Assembly: GCF_043641075.1 (NCBI RefSeq)
Contig: NZ_JBHZRC010000001.1
Coordinates: forward strand, 1,116,001 to 1,180,000
Direction: 5' to 3'
Origin: Bacillus_BD oryzisoli_A
GTDB lineage: Bacteria > Bacillota > Bacilli > Bacillales > Cytobacillaceae
DNA: 64,000 nucleotides
Within the stretch, counting starts at the first letter, position 1. Every line of letters starts with the position of its first letter. The position numbers and the translations under genes are program-made. The notes below the pieces were generated by a model that saw nothing but the letters and a program-made list of their open reading frames with translations, was not told the origin of the DNA and did no database searches. Of this stretch, positions 34,133 to 43,699 are shown piece after piece.

Positions 34133-34739
34133 ACTACTTCCTCCCCTTTTGCGTTATACAAGTGCTTTCACCCGAATCCCCACTAATGTTGTCTTTATCA
34201 TTATTAAGATAAACAACAGGTTAAACATAAATGAAAAAGTAAATTTATTATTATGTACTATTATTAATACCGATATGTTGTAAACTGAATATTAAATCAT
34301 TATGCCTCTCTTCAGTATATTAAATCACACTTTCGACGATTTTTGTGAACTTTTTTTGAATAAATTATGAAAAAAGTGTGACTTGCATGATTATTTTAAT
34401 TCCATTATTGTTATTTTAGTGCCATAATGAAGTAAATTAATATTTGTTTTGAATTTTTCCTAAACAAATTATCTTCAAAATTTTCTTTCTTATTTATATT
34501 CTTAACAAACTATCACTTAAGTTTCAACTGTTTTCACGTTAATAACAGCAAAAAATGCATTTAATTTAACATTTCAATACTTATTACAATTATTTTTTTA
34601 TAAAAAATACAAAATATATCAAAATTTACCAATATTATGTATGATTAAAATAGTGATATTATTTTGCGTATTTATTTTATTATATTTATTAATGTACTAC
34701 TATAGCAATAATAAGAACATTTCTAAGAAGGTGAAAAAA
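34133..34739. other. Divergent ctaB-ctaA control region
   Basis: 607 bp, AT-rich, no credible ORF. It contains ResD-box-like repeats at 34342-34372 followed by a candidate plus-strand promoter, TTGCAT (34383-34388), 17 bp, TATTGT (34406-34411), which would give ctaA a leader of about 320 nt. An inverted repeat TCACACTTT/AAAGTGTGA (34325-34333 and 34373-34381 approximately) brackets the box region. Nothing else was recognised. Confidence 0.5.
34342..34372 (+). promoter_or_regulatory. ResD-box-like direct repeats upstream of ctaA
   Basis: TTTGTGAAC (34342-34350), TTTTTGAAT (34353-34361) and ATTATGAAA (34364-34372) match the ResD consensus TTTGTGAAT at 8, 8 and 6 of 9 positions and are each 11 bp apart. 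ctaA is ResD-activated in B. subtilis. The candidate -35 begins 10 bp after the third unit. Confidence 0.55.
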
Positions 34740-35708
34740 TTGCAACGCTCTCTTAAGTGGTTTTCAGTATTAACAACAATTGGGATGCTCTTGATTCTTT
34801 TAGGCGGAGCATTGGTTACAAAGACAGAATCCGGTATGGGCTGCGGGCGATCGTGGCCTCTATGTAATGGACAGCTTATACCAGAGGAGGTCACCAGTGA
34901 ATTAATTATTGAACTCGCCCATCGCGTTGTTTCTGGGTCAGTCGGAATTATGCTAATCATTCTTTCCATCATGGCATGGCGGGCAATCGGACATATTAGA
35001 GAAACCAAGTTTCTTGTCATTACTTCTCTTCTCTTTCTCATCCTACAGGGACTTATCGGAGCAGCGGCTGTCATTTGGGGACAATCCGACTTTATTTTGG
35101 CAGCACACTTCGGAATATCTTTAGTATCCTTTTCAACTGTTTTTCTGTTGACACTCCTTATTTTTGAGGTGGATAAGAAGTTTCAAGCTGAAAAGCTTAT
35201 TCTTGACAAACGTATGAAAAAACATATTGTCGGTGTAACACTTTATAGTTTTATTGTCGTCTACAGCGGTGCTCTTGTCCGACATGTGAATGCAAGTCTT
35301 GTCTGCCGCGACTGGCCGCTATGCCTAAATGATCAGCCAGGTCTTCCAACCAATATGTATGAGTGGGTTCAAATGGGACACCGTGCTGCAGCAGGGTTAA
35401 TATTTATTTGGATTGGATACATTATGTATTTAGCAATTAAACATTATCGTCATGAGAAAATTGTGTATTGGGGTTGGATTATTTCCTTTATTTTAGTCTC
35501 ATTACAGGTAACAGCTGGTGCTTTCATTGTATTCTTACGAGGTAATTTATTTATCGCTCTAGCACATGCCTTTTTTATTTCTTGTTTGTTTGGGATGTTA
35601 AGTTATTTTATCCTGCTTACGTATAGAAGCAATCACAACTCCACTGATTTACAGTCTGAACAAACAGCAGAAATGAAATCTTCATCATCCATGGTAACAG
35701 TAAAATAA
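34740..35708 (+). CDS. ctaA: Haem A synthase
   Basis: Converts haem O to haem A using molecular oxygen. 322 residues, eight membrane helices. Conserved GGALVTKTESGMGCGRSWPLCNG and second-half VYSGALVRHVNASLVCRDWPLC with paired cysteines, and haem-ligand His in ELAHRVVSG and MGHRAAAG. The start is taken as TTG at 34740 with AAGGTG six bases upstream; this matches the roughly 306-residue family length, whereas the 33-codon ATG extension from 34641 is AT-rich and includes the ribosome site. Confidence 0.93.
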   Translation: MQRSLKWFSVLTTIGMLLILLGGALVTKTESGMGCGRSWPLCNGQLIPEEVTSELIIELAHRVVSGSVGIMLIILSIMAWRAIGHIRETKFLVITSLLFLILQGLIGAAAVIWGQSDFILAAHFGISLVSFSTVFLLTLLIFEVDKKFQAEKLILDKRMKKHIVGVTLYSFIVVYSGALVRHVNASLVCRDWPLCLNDQPGLPTNMYEWVQMGHRAAAGLIFIWIGYIMYLAIKHYRHEKIVYWGWIISFILVSLQVTAGAFIVFLRGNLFIALAHAFFISCLFGMLSYFILLTYRSNHNSTDLQSEQTAEMKSSSSMVTVK

Positions 35709-35741
35709 AAAAGAGTTACAGCTAAGCTGTAACTCTTTTTT
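35707..35741. terminator. Bidirectional terminator between ctaA and pycA
   Basis: AAAAAAGAGTTACAGC/GCTGTAACTCTTTTTT perfect stem, loop TAA, overlapping the ctaA stop. Confidence 0.9.
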
Positions 35742-35744
35742 ATT

Positions 35745-38700
35745 TTATTTTTCCATTTCGATGAGAAGGTCTCCGGTCTGAATTGCTTCTCCACTCTGAA
35801 CATAAATATCTTTGACGATTCCGGAGAATGGAGCTTGAACTGTCGTTTCCATTTTCATCGCCTCAGTAATCATTAAGTGATCACCTTTTTCCACTCTTTC
35901 ACCTTTTTCAACAATCACCTTGATAACAGTACCAGGCATTGTTGCAGATAAATGATTTGGATTTTTTGGATCAGCTTTCACTTTTGACTGGATAGTTGAT
36001 TTGATGCTCTCATCCTTCACGATCACTTCGCGGGATTGTCCGTTTAACTCAAAATAAACAATTCTCGTACCATCTGCTTGCGGTTGACCAACAGATACCA
36101 GCTTTACGATGAGTGTTTTACCAGTTTCAATTTCCACCTGAATCTCTTCGCCAAGACGAAGTCCATATAGGAAGGTTGGTGTATCTAGTACAGACAGATC
36201 ACCATATAGTTGAACCGTTTTTGCATAATCCAAGAATACCTTTGGATATAGAGCATATGCGATTATATCATGTGCTGTTACTTCTCTACCAAGCTCATGA
36301 TAAAGTTCATCTCTTAGGGCTTTAAAATCAACCGGCTCGAGCAATTCTCCAGGACGCACTGTAATAGGCTCTTTTCCCTTTAGAATTACTTTTTGAAGAT
36401 CTTTTGGGAATCCGCCATGTGGCTGACCTAAATATCCCATAAATAACTCAACAACAGAGTCAGGGAAATCAATTGTATCACCTTTTGCTAATACATCTTC
36501 CTCCGTTAAGTTGTTTTGAACCATGAATAAGGCCATATCGCCTACAACCTTTGAAGACGGAGTAACCTTTACAATATCACCAAACATTTGATTCACACGG
36601 GAGTACATTCTTTTTACATCATCCCATTGATCCCCAAGACCAACACCTTTAGCCTGCTGCTGTAAATTACTGTATTGTCCCCCTGGCATTTCGTGCTGGT
36701 ACACCTCAGTATGTGGAGCAACCATGCCGGATTCAAAATCTTGATAGTATTTACGAACATCTTCCCAATAATGTGAAAGGTTTTCTAGAGCATCAACCTC
36801 TACAGCTGGCTGACGATCGTTTCCTTGAAGCGCATAGAACAGCGTATTTGCACTTGGCTGTGAAGTTAAGCCGGCCATAGAGCTGATTGCGACGTCAACA
36901 ATATCAACCCCTGCTTCAATCGCACGAGAATACGTATAGATACCATTACCGCTGGTATCATGTGTATGAAGATGAATTGGAATATCTACAGTTGCTTTCA
37001 ATTCTGAAATTAATTGATAAGCAGCTTCCGGCTTTAATAGTCCAGCCATATCTTTGATAGCTAGGATATGGGCACCTTGAGCCTCCAATTCTCTAGCAAT
37101 ATTTTTATAATAATTAATATCATATTTACTTCTTGTTGGATCCGTAATATCACCTGTATAACAAACAGCAGCTTCTGCAATTTTGCCTGATTGTCTTACC
37201 GCATCAATTGCTACTTCCATTCCTTTAACCCAGTTTAAGCTGTCAAAAATACGGAATACATCGATACCTGCATGTGCTGATTTTTCAACAAATTCACGAA
37301 TCACATTATCAGGGTAATTTGTATACCCGACTGCATTGGCTGACCGCAGCAGCATTTGGAATAAAACATTAGGAATTTGCTTTCTTAACGTTAGTAGACG
37401 ATCCCATGGATCCTCCTTTAAGAAACGATAGGCAACATCAAATGTTGCTCCGCCCCACATTTCCATTGAGAAAAGCTCAGGCAATAATTTAGCTGTTGGC
37501 TCAGCAATATGCGTAAAATCATTTGTTCGAATTCTAGTCGCTAATAATGACTGATGAGCATCACGGAAAGTTGTATCTGTTAATAATACTTCTTTACGAT
37601 CCTTCACCCATTTAACGAGTCCATCCGCACCCTGTTCATCCAATATTTGTTTTGTACCACTTTGCAGCTCAAGACTATGTGGAATCTTTGGTACTCTTGG
37701 CTTTTCAAATACAGGTCTTTTCTTCTTCTCAATTCCCGGGAAGCCGTTAATTGTAACCGTTCCAATATAATTAAGAAGCTTTGTTCCTCTGTCTTTTCGT
37801 TTTGGGAAAATAAATAGTTCCGGAGTTTCATCGATGAATGATGTATCATAATCTCCATTTAAGAACTTCTCATGCTTTACCACATTAATTAAAAATGGAA
37901 TATTGGTTTTAATACCACGAATACGGAATTCATGTAAATTTCGAACCATTTTTGATGCAGCTTGCTCAAATGTATGTGCATGTGTGGTTACCTTCACAAG
38001 CAAAGAATCATAAAAAGGTGTAATGATTGAGCCTTGGTATGCATTACCAGCATCTAAACGAACGCCGAAACCGCCGCCAGAACGATAGGCCATAATCTTG
38101 CCAGCATCCGGCATAAAATTATTTAATGGATCTTCTGTTGTTACACGAGATTGAATGGCATATCCTAGCGTGATGATATCTTCTTGATGAGGGATACCAA
38201 CCTTATCTCCAAACAGCTCATAACCTTGTGCTACAAGGATTTGTGTCTGAACAATATCGATTCCCGTAATCATTTCAGTAATGGTATGTTCAACTTGAAC
38301 ACGCGGATTAACTTCAATAAAATAGAATTCATTGTCAGCGACTAAAAACTCTACTGTACCAGCATTCAAATAATTAACATTTTTCATTAAGCTGACAGCA
38401 GCTTCACAAATTTCTTTACGTAATTCAAGTGTTAATGAAACACTCGGAGCTATTTCTACAACCTTTTGGTGACGACGTTGAATCGAACAATCTCTTTCAT
38501 ATAAATGAATAATGTTCCCTTGTGAATCACCAATGATTTGTACTTCAATATGCTTTGGTCTGTTAATATATTTCTCTACATACACTTCGTCATTACCAAA
38601 AGCAGCTTTAGCTTCTGACTTAGCACGATTATATGCTTCTTCCACTTCTTCGATTCCGTTGACAATCCTCATACCGCGGCCTCCGCCGCCTAATGATGCT

Positions 38701-39185
38701 TTAATGATAATTGGAAACCCGTACTTTTCTCCAAAGCCTCTTACATCATCTAAGCTTGTCACAGGTCCATCAGTACCAGGGATAACCGGGATGTTTGCTT
38801 TAATTGCCTGTTCCCTAGCTTTCACCTTGTCACCGAACATATCTAAATGCTCAGATTTAGGTCCGATAAAAATAATTCCTTCTTCTTCACATCTTTTTGC
38901 AAATTGTATATTTTCAGAAAGGAACCCATATCCAGGATGGATGGCATCGACATCACTGTCCTTTGCGATCTCGATAATGCCTTCAATATCAAGATAAGCA
39001 TCGATCGGTTTTTTTCCTTCTCCTACTAAATAGGCTTCATCCGCTTTATAACGATGTAAAGAATTAGTGTCCTCATTTGAATAAATCGCAACAGTGCGAA
39101 TATTTAATTCAGTACACGCCCTAAAGACGCGAATAGCAATTTCCCCTCTGTTCGCAACTAACACTTTGTTGATGCGTCTGCTCAC
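35745..39185 (-). CDS. pycA: Pyruvate carboxylase
   Basis: Biotin-dependent anaplerotic enzyme making oxaloacetate from pyruvate. 1146 residues: biotin carboxylase domain (about 1-450, with the Gly-rich ATP loop KASLGGGGRGMR), carboxyltransferase HMGL-like domain (about 530-800, DTTFRDAHQSLLATR), PYC linker domain, and a C-terminal biotin domain with EAMKM (Lys about 1111). The GTG at 39185 has GAGGTG six bases upstream and gives a normal length; a GTG three codons earlier is in frame. Convergent with ctaA. Confidence 0.97.
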   Translation of the reverse strand: MSRRINKVLVANRGEIAIRVFRACTELNIRTVAIYSNEDTNSLHRYKADEAYLVGEGKKPIDAYLDIEGIIEIAKDSDVDAIHPGYGFLSENIQFAKRCEEEGIIFIGPKSEHLDMFGDKVKAREQAIKANIPVIPGTDGPVTSLDDVRGFGEKYGFPIIIKASLGGGGRGMRIVNGIEEVEEAYNRAKSEAKAAFGNDEVYVEKYINRPKHIEVQIIGDSQGNIIHLYERDCSIQRRHQKVVEIAPSVSLTLELRKEICEAAVSLMKNVNYLNAGTVEFLVADNEFYFIEVNPRVQVEHTITEMITGIDIVQTQILVAQGYELFGDKVGIPHQEDIITLGYAIQSRVTTEDPLNNFMPDAGKIMAYRSGGGFGVRLDAGNAYQGSIITPFYDSLLVKVTTHAHTFEQAASKMVRNLHEFRIRGIKTNIPFLINVVKHEKFLNGDYDTSFIDETPELFIFPKRKDRGTKLLNYIGTVTINGFPGIEKKKRPVFEKPRVPKIPHSLELQSGTKQILDEQGADGLVKWVKDRKEVLLTDTTFRDAHQSLLATRIRTNDFTHIAEPTAKLLPELFSMEMWGGATFDVAYRFLKEDPWDRLLTLRKQIPNVLFQMLLRSANAVGYTNYPDNVIREFVEKSAHAGIDVFRIFDSLNWVKGMEVAIDAVRQSGKIAEAAVCYTGDITDPTRSKYDINYYKNIARELEAQGAHILAIKDMAGLLKPEAAYQLISELKATVDIPIHLHTHDTSGNGIYTYSRAIEAGVDIVDVAISSMAGLTSQPSANTLFYALQGNDRQPAVEVDALENLSHYWEDVRKYYQDFESGMVAPHTEVYQHEMPGGQYSNLQQQAKGVGLGDQWDDVKRMYSRVNQMFGDIVKVTPSSKVVGDMALFMVQNNLTEEDVLAKGDTIDFPDSVVELFMGYLGQPHGGFPKDLQKVILKGKEPITVRPGELLEPVDFKALRDELYHELGREVTAHDIIAYALYPKVFLDYAKTVQLYGDLSVLDTPTFLYGLRLGEEIQVEIETGKTLIVKLVSVGQPQADGTRIVYFELNGQSREVIVKDESIKSTIQSKVKADPKNPNHLSATMPGTVIKVIVEKGERVEKGDHLMITEAMKMETTVQAPFSGIVKDIYVQSGEAIQTGDLLIEMEK

Positions 39186-39344
39186 ATAAAACACCTCATC
39201 TATCTAGATAAATTTTTGAATTAATTAATGAATCTTTCGAAAATGAGTGATAGGGTATGGATCATTAATGAAATAGTAAAAAATACAGTCCTATTTACCC
39301 CGGTTCAAATTTGAAAGAAACAGTAACCAACTCTTTATTATAAA

Positions 39345-39366
39345 GCGCGGGAATTAATCCCCACGC
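39345..39366 (-). terminator. Possible terminator overlapping the ftsW stop
   Basis: GCGTGGG/CCCGCGC on the minus strand with an 8-base loop containing the TAA, followed by TTTATAATAAAG. The U tract is poor. Confidence 0.4.
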
Positions 39367-40577
39367 CTATTTACGAAATGAAAACGCTTGTCCATTATTT
39401 TTTTTGTTTTCCCTTGGTTCGTTTGTTCTTCATTCTTATGTTTAAAATTATGCTCATAATTCACAAACATAGATATATTTGAAAGGATGCCCATGGCTAA
39501 GGATAACTGCAGGAGCGACGATCCACCGTAGCTAACAAAAGGCAGAGGGACACCTGTTAAAGGAATCACACCTGAAATTCCACCAAGATTGATAAACGCT
39601 TGAATGCCTACCATCGAGGATATTCCGATGGCTAACAGACTGCCAAATGGATCCTTACATTTGATGCCAATAAAAATTCCTCTTAATACAATATACCCTA
39701 AGCATATTAAGACAAACCCGACTCCAAAAATTCCTAATTCCTCCGCAATTACTGCCATTATGAAATCTGTATGGGATTCAGGAAGATAACCAAGTTTCTG
39801 GATACTTTGTCCAAGTCCCAAACCTTTAAGCCCCCCTGACCCAACGGCCATATAAGAATTTGCCAGCTGCCATCCGATACCTTGCTCATCTTTAAATGGA
39901 TCTTGATAGGCAAGAAACCGTCCAACGCGTACATCAGAAAACAAAATACCCTTCATAATGAAAAGTGCCGGTATTCCTATGATCAAACCAATTCCAGCGA
40001 GCTTACCAATATTGCGAAAGCTCATACCGGATGAAAAGATAATCGTCGCTGCGATTAAAAAAATAATTGCAGCTGTCCCAATATCTGGTTGAATTGCAAC
40101 AAATGCCAGTACTAGTACTAAATAGACTAAAGGAGGGACAACCCCTTTATCAAATTCATTAATATACGACTGTTTCTTAGCATATACAGCAGATAAGTAA
40201 ATAATAACACATAGTTTGACAAATTCTGAAGGTTGAAGGCTTGAGGTTCCAATTTTAAACCAACTTTGAGCATTGCCAGCCACATGACCGAAGATAAAAA
40301 GAGCACCTAAGCCGAAGAGGGACAAGAAAACCATTGGAACAAGAACTTTATTACTCTGTAGCAGCTTGTAAGGTAACCATGCTGTAACAGAGAATACTAG
40401 TGCAGATAAAATAATATTAAGCTTTTGCTTTTGAAAAAAGTAATCACTCGCTACCTCATAACGCTGTACTGCCGAAACCATACTGGCACTGTACACCATG
40501 ATTAACCCGAAAATAACTAACATGGTTAAAACAATAATTAACGAATAATCATATGATTTTAAGATTTTTTTAAACAT
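39354..40577 (-). CDS. ftsW: Division septal peptidoglycan polymerase FtsW
   Basis: 407-residue SEDS glycosyltransferase, ten membrane helices, partner of PBP2B. Conserved GLGLGQSIQKLGYLPESHTDFIMAVIAEELG and GVPLPFVSYGGSSLL, with the catalytic Asp in the extracellular loop between helices 7 and 8. It lies outside the dcw cluster beside ylaN and pycA, as in B. subtilis. AAGAGG precedes the ATG. Confidence 0.95.
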   Translation of the reverse strand: MFKKILKSYDYSLIIVLTMLVIFGLIMVYSASMVSAVQRYEVASDYFFQKQKLNIILSALVFSVTAWLPYKLLQSNKVLVPMVFLSLFGLGALFIFGHVAGNAQSWFKIGTSSLQPSEFVKLCVIIYLSAVYAKKQSYINEFDKGVVPPLVYLVLVLAFVAIQPDIGTAAIIFLIAATIIFSSGMSFRNIGKLAGIGLIIGIPALFIMKGILFSDVRVGRFLAYQDPFKDEQGIGWQLANSYMAVGSGGLKGLGLGQSIQKLGYLPESHTDFIMAVIAEELGIFGVGFVLICLGYIVLRGIFIGIKCKDPFGSLLAIGISSMVGIQAFINLGGISGVIPLTGVPLPFVSYGGSSLLQLSLAMGILSNISMFVNYEHNFKHKNEEQTNQGKTKKIMDKRFHFVNRRGD

Positions 40578-40820
40578 CCAACCTCTTCCCTCATCTTCAA
40601 AGTTGTATTATTTATTCTACTATACTATCAAATATCCTGCCTATAGAGAGAAGAAAATGTTTACTTTTGAAAGTAAATTGTATTTTTTATATCATACTAG
40701 TAATAGAGCACTCACGCAATAATGAATTTTAATTTTTTTGATAACTTTGTCAGTTTTTGTCAGTTAATTTAGATTTTTACCATATTTCGCATACTTTAGA
40801 TTCCTGCGTTTCAGATAAAA

Positions 40821-40852
40821 AAACTCAAACAAGAATCCCATTGTTTGAGTTT
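40821..40852 (-). terminator. Terminator of ylaN
   Basis: AAACTCAAACAA/TTGTTTGAGTTT perfect 12-bp stem, 5 bp after the ylaN stop, followed on the minus strand by TTTTATC. Confidence 0.88.
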
Positions 40853-40857
40853 AACAC

Positions 40858-41139
40858 TTATTTTTGTATGGATGACTGATGTAAAAGTAATAGTTCTTTT
40901 TCCAGTTCATCCAAGAGATTTTTCCCATCGATTTCGTCAATTAGCCCGAGTCGAACCGCAAAGTCTATTTCACGCGACAAACCAAACATCTGCGTGTCCA
41001 AAACATCTTCATAAAGAGGGCATTGTGGCATTGTCAGATTATCCATTTGTACTTTAATAAGCCTTAATATTTTATCAGCATCCGCTTTTAATAATTCATT
41101 TGCTTTTTCTTTGTGATCAATAGCCATTTCAGAAGCCAA
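40858..41139 (-). CDS. ylaN: YlaN family iron-homeostasis protein
   Basis: 93 residues, all-helical, with the highly conserved IKVQMDNLTMPQCPLYEDVLDTQMFGLSREIDFAVRLGLI core (positions about 28-68, CPLYEDVLDTQ). It is the size of B. subtilis YlaN, which is essential on standard medium; recent work on homologues links it to iron and relief of Fur repression. A GGGGGG-type site precedes the ATG. Monocistronic, terminated 5 bp downstream. Confidence 0.94.
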   Translation of the reverse strand: MASEMAIDHKEKANELLKADADKILRLIKVQMDNLTMPQCPLYEDVLDTQMFGLSREIDFAVRLGLIDEIDGKNLLDELEKELLLLHQSSIQK

Positions 41140-41220
41140 AGTTGATCCCCCCTGTTTTGAAAGCGATTATCCTATCTGTTAAATTTTATACTTTTGAATT
41201 CAAAAATGCAAGGTATTCTA

Positions 41221-41364
41221 TACAAAAGCGGAAGCGCCTTGCCCAGACCCGACAAGCAGAAGTCGAGCCGGCATGAAGGTTGTTCTTTAACCTTCTTGTC
41301 GGATTGGATTCTGACCTCGAGGGTCTAGGCGCTGGAGCTAGATAATACAAAAGCGGAAGCGCCT
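41221..41364. repeat. Folded intergenic repeat with a truncated second copy
   Basis: The unit starts TACAAAAGCGGAAGCGCCT (41221-41239) and this 19-bp start is repeated exactly at 41346-41364. The full unit folds: AGCGCCT (41233-41239) with AGGCGCT (41327-41333), AGACCC (41245-41250) with GGGTCT (41321-41326), and inner GAAGGTT/AACCTTC (41275-41281 and 41289-41295) with GACAAG/CTTGTC alternatives. It matches my memory of a very common intergenic palindrome in environmental Bacillaceae (ends in GGCGCTGGAGCTAGA). No ORF. It occupies most of the 313-bp gap between ylaN and ylaL. Confidence 0.75.
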
Positions 41365-41377
41365 AAAGTTTCATTCC

Positions 41378-41406
41378 ATGACAGTCGTTTATTTTTAGAG
41401 TATAAT
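41378..41406 (+). promoter_or_regulatory. Sigma-A promoter of ylaL
   Basis: ATGACA (41378-41383), 17-bp spacer, TATAAT (41401-41406): 5 of 6 and 6 of 6 matches. It begins 14 bp after the truncated repeat copy, 47 bp before the ylaL ATG. Confidence 0.75.
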
Positions 41407-41452
41407 TTATTTTATAAAAAATCGACTCAACGGATCAGTGAAGGAGGACAAC

Positions 41453-41947
41453 ATGGAAAAGATTATTTTACTTACGGGAAAGGTCAAATTCCCTATTACG
41501 CTTGATCCTACAGTTTGGATATTTGATGAGCGCAAGCTTGATTTGGATACATACTTTGATGTGCAGGAAAAAGAGATCAATGAATTAGAGGAATATACGA
41601 AATCAATATCCGAGCATTGGGACAGAGAAATCATTGAAGGTGCACAGCTGCCGTCCGCTAAAAAATCAGAAAAAAAGTTCATAAAAGAAAGCATGATTAC
41701 CGGCAGCTTCGGAATCCGCTTCCAGCCATTCCTAGACAATGCAGAGCCTTACGATGATGCAACGACCGTTATCATTGAAAGCGCTGAGCAAGTATATACT
41801 GTGCCTGTTGATAAAGTAAAGGACATCATATTAGGTTTTTCTAAGAACGGTAAACCGCTAAATGAAGATGGGCCCGTACATGTGTATCTCAATAAAGACA
41901 GTAAAAATCAGCCAATTAAACACATAAAAAGCTTTAGAGTTGAATAG
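41453..41947 (+). CDS. ylaL: YlaL-like conserved protein
   Basis: 164 residues, soluble, acidic. No domain recognised; relatives have sometimes been labelled peptidyl-prolyl isomerase, which the sequence does not support by visible motifs. Conserved-looking ITLDPTVWIFDERKLDL and a C-terminal beta-rich part. Start at 41453 with AAGGAGG upstream (an in-frame GTG at 41438 overlaps it). Convergent with ylaK; same position as ylaL in B. subtilis. Confidence 0.78.
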   Translation: MEKIILLTGKVKFPITLDPTVWIFDERKLDLDTYFDVQEKEINELEEYTKSISEHWDREIIEGAQLPSAKKSEKKFIKESMITGSFGIRFQPFLDNAEPYDDATTVIIESAEQVYTVPVDKVKDIILGFSKNGKPLNEDGPVHVYLNKDSKNQPIKHIKSFRVE

Positions 41948-41977
41948 AAGGCCTGCAGCACGTCTTCTCAAAAAAAA

Positions 41978-42001
41978 GAGAAAAAGCAATGGCTTTTTCT
42001 C
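41978..42001. terminator. Bidirectional terminator between ylaL and ylaK
   Basis: GAGAAAAAGC/GCTTTTTCTC stem with AATG loop; T6 on plus, T8 on minus. Confidence 0.85.
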
Positions 42002-42010
42002 CTTTTTTCA

Positions 42011-43339
42011 TTATAGTAAATCGGCTGCTAATTGCGCGATACCAGATCTTTCACCTTTGACCAATTTGACATGACCGGCTATTTTCTGATCCTTAAACCT
42101 CTCGACCACATATGTAAGGCCGTTATTATACGCATCTAAATATGGATGGTCAATTTGTTCCGGATCTCCCATTAAAACAATTTTACTGCCCTCTCCGACC
42201 CTTGTAAGAATCGTTTTCACTTCATGTTTAGTTAGATTCTGCGCTTCATCAATTATGATATACTGATCAGGAATACTTCTCCCTCTTATATACGTTAATG
42301 CCTCTACTTCAATCGATCCCATGCCAGCAAGAATGGCTTCAAGTTCACCTGGCTTTTTGGCGTTAAATAGATATTCAAGATTATCATAGATTGGCTGCAT
42401 CCAAGGTCTTAGTTTCTCTTGCTTTTCACCAGGAAGAAAGCCAAGATCTTTACCTACTGGAACAATCGGTCTTGCTACAAGCAATTTTTTGTAATCTCCC
42501 AAGTCCTCCGTCTGCATCAAACCTGCTGCAAGGGCAAGTAACGTTTTTCCGGTTCCTGCCTTTCCGATTAATGTTACAAGTGGCAAATCATTTCGGAGCA
42601 AAAGCTCAACTGCCATGGTTTGCTGCACATTTCGCGGTTTAATCCCCCAAATATGGTCATGATCAAACACTAACTTTTTCACTTTATTTGCAGTCTGATC
42701 AACCATGCCAATAGCCGAAGAAGAGGATCCTAGAGCATCTTTTAAAAGGATAAATTGATTTGGATAGAATGGATGATTAGCTATTTCGGTTAACAGCAGC
42801 TCTCCTTTTTCATAAAATCGGTTCAATAATTCAGTATCAATAAAAATATTTATATACCCCGTGTAAATATGATCATTTTCAACAACCCGATCACTTAAAA
42901 AGTCTTCTGATAATAATCCAATGGCATCCGCCTTAACTCTGACAAGTGCATCCTTACTAACAAGTATTACTTGCTTTCCATTTTCCTTCGTTTCCTCTTC
43001 AAGGGATAGGTTTTTTGCTACCGCTAATATTCTGTTATCATTTGTTTTTTCAATAAATATCTCTTGAAGCTGATGAAACGAACGATGATTAAGCTCAATG
43101 CGGATTTCTCCTCCGTTTTCGAGTGTGATCCCTTCGTGTAATTTTCCTGTTTCTCTTAGGCCATCAATCATCCTTGCAACTTGGCGTGCATTTCTCCCGA
43201 TTTCATCCATATATCGTTTTTTTGAATCGACTTCCTCCAGTACAACTGCAGGAATAATGACTTCATTATCTTCAAAGGAAAAAATAGAATAGGGATCTTG
43301 TAGTAATACATTCGTATCTAACACGTATATTTTACCCAA
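42011..43339 (-). CDS. ylaK: PIN-PhoH ATPase (YlaK)
   Basis: 442 residues: N-terminal PIN nuclease-like domain (about 1-135; YVLDTNVLLQDP, Asp-rich active site) fused to a PhoH-type P-loop ATPase (about 225-440; Walker A LIGKAGTGKT, Walker B YIIIDEAQNLT, LMGDPEQID). PhoH2-type proteins unwind and cleave RNA in mycobacteria; the role in bacilli is unknown. Full-length, convergent with ylaL and divergent from ylaJ. Confidence 0.92.
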   Translation of the reverse strand: MGKIYVLDTNVLLQDPYSIFSFEDNEVIIPAVVLEEVDSKKRYMDEIGRNARQVARMIDGLRETGKLHEGITLENGGEIRIELNHRSFHQLQEIFIEKTNDNRILAVAKNLSLEEETKENGKQVILVSKDALVRVKADAIGLLSEDFLSDRVVENDHIYTGYINIFIDTELLNRFYEKGELLLTEIANHPFYPNQFILLKDALGSSSSAIGMVDQTANKVKKLVFDHDHIWGIKPRNVQQTMAVELLLRNDLPLVTLIGKAGTGKTLLALAAGLMQTEDLGDYKKLLVARPIVPVGKDLGFLPGEKQEKLRPWMQPIYDNLEYLFNAKKPGELEAILAGMGSIEVEALTYIRGRSIPDQYIIIDEAQNLTKHEVKTILTRVGEGSKIVLMGDPEQIDHPYLDAYNNGLTYVVERFKDQKIAGHVKLVKGERSGIAQLAADLL

Positions 43340-43699
43340 TCCGATGCCTCCTGCTCCTATGCGTTCTATTTGCTGTGATGCGCTCCCTCTTTTTTGGCAA
43401 ACAATGTGATGTTTTTGTCCTCTATAATATGTTTATTTCCGCAATCTGTTCACCCATTACGCAGAGTAATACTATTATCACTTCACAGAGCCTATTATGA
43501 ATGCCGTTTCCTTTTCAGGATGCCACACCCTTTCATACTCGTACTAACTTAGGACAGTTAGCTCTTTGGTAAAATATATGTTTTTTTGTATAAAGATAGA
43601 AGATATTTTGCACAATAACTAGTAATGATTTCAATAAATAATTGAAATATTTTCGATCACCCAAAAAATTGCTGTCATATTTAAGGAGGTGTTCTAGAA
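43340..43699. other. Divergent ylaK-ylaJ intergenic region
   Basis: 360 bp without a credible ORF. The best plus-strand promoter is TTGGTA (43566-43571), 17 bp, TATAAA (43589-43594), about 105 bp before ylaJ. No clear RNA structure was seen. Confidence 0.45.

Noticed and set aside
34641..34739. N-terminal ATG extension of ctaA
   Set aside because: The 33 residues are not found in the family length, and the AAGGTG ribosome site lies within the extension directly before TTG at 34740.
41156..41169. TGAAAGCGATTATC upstream of ylaN as a CcpA site
   Set aside because: 12 of 14 matches but the conserved final CA is missing and there is no metabolic reason for control of ylaN; likely chance.
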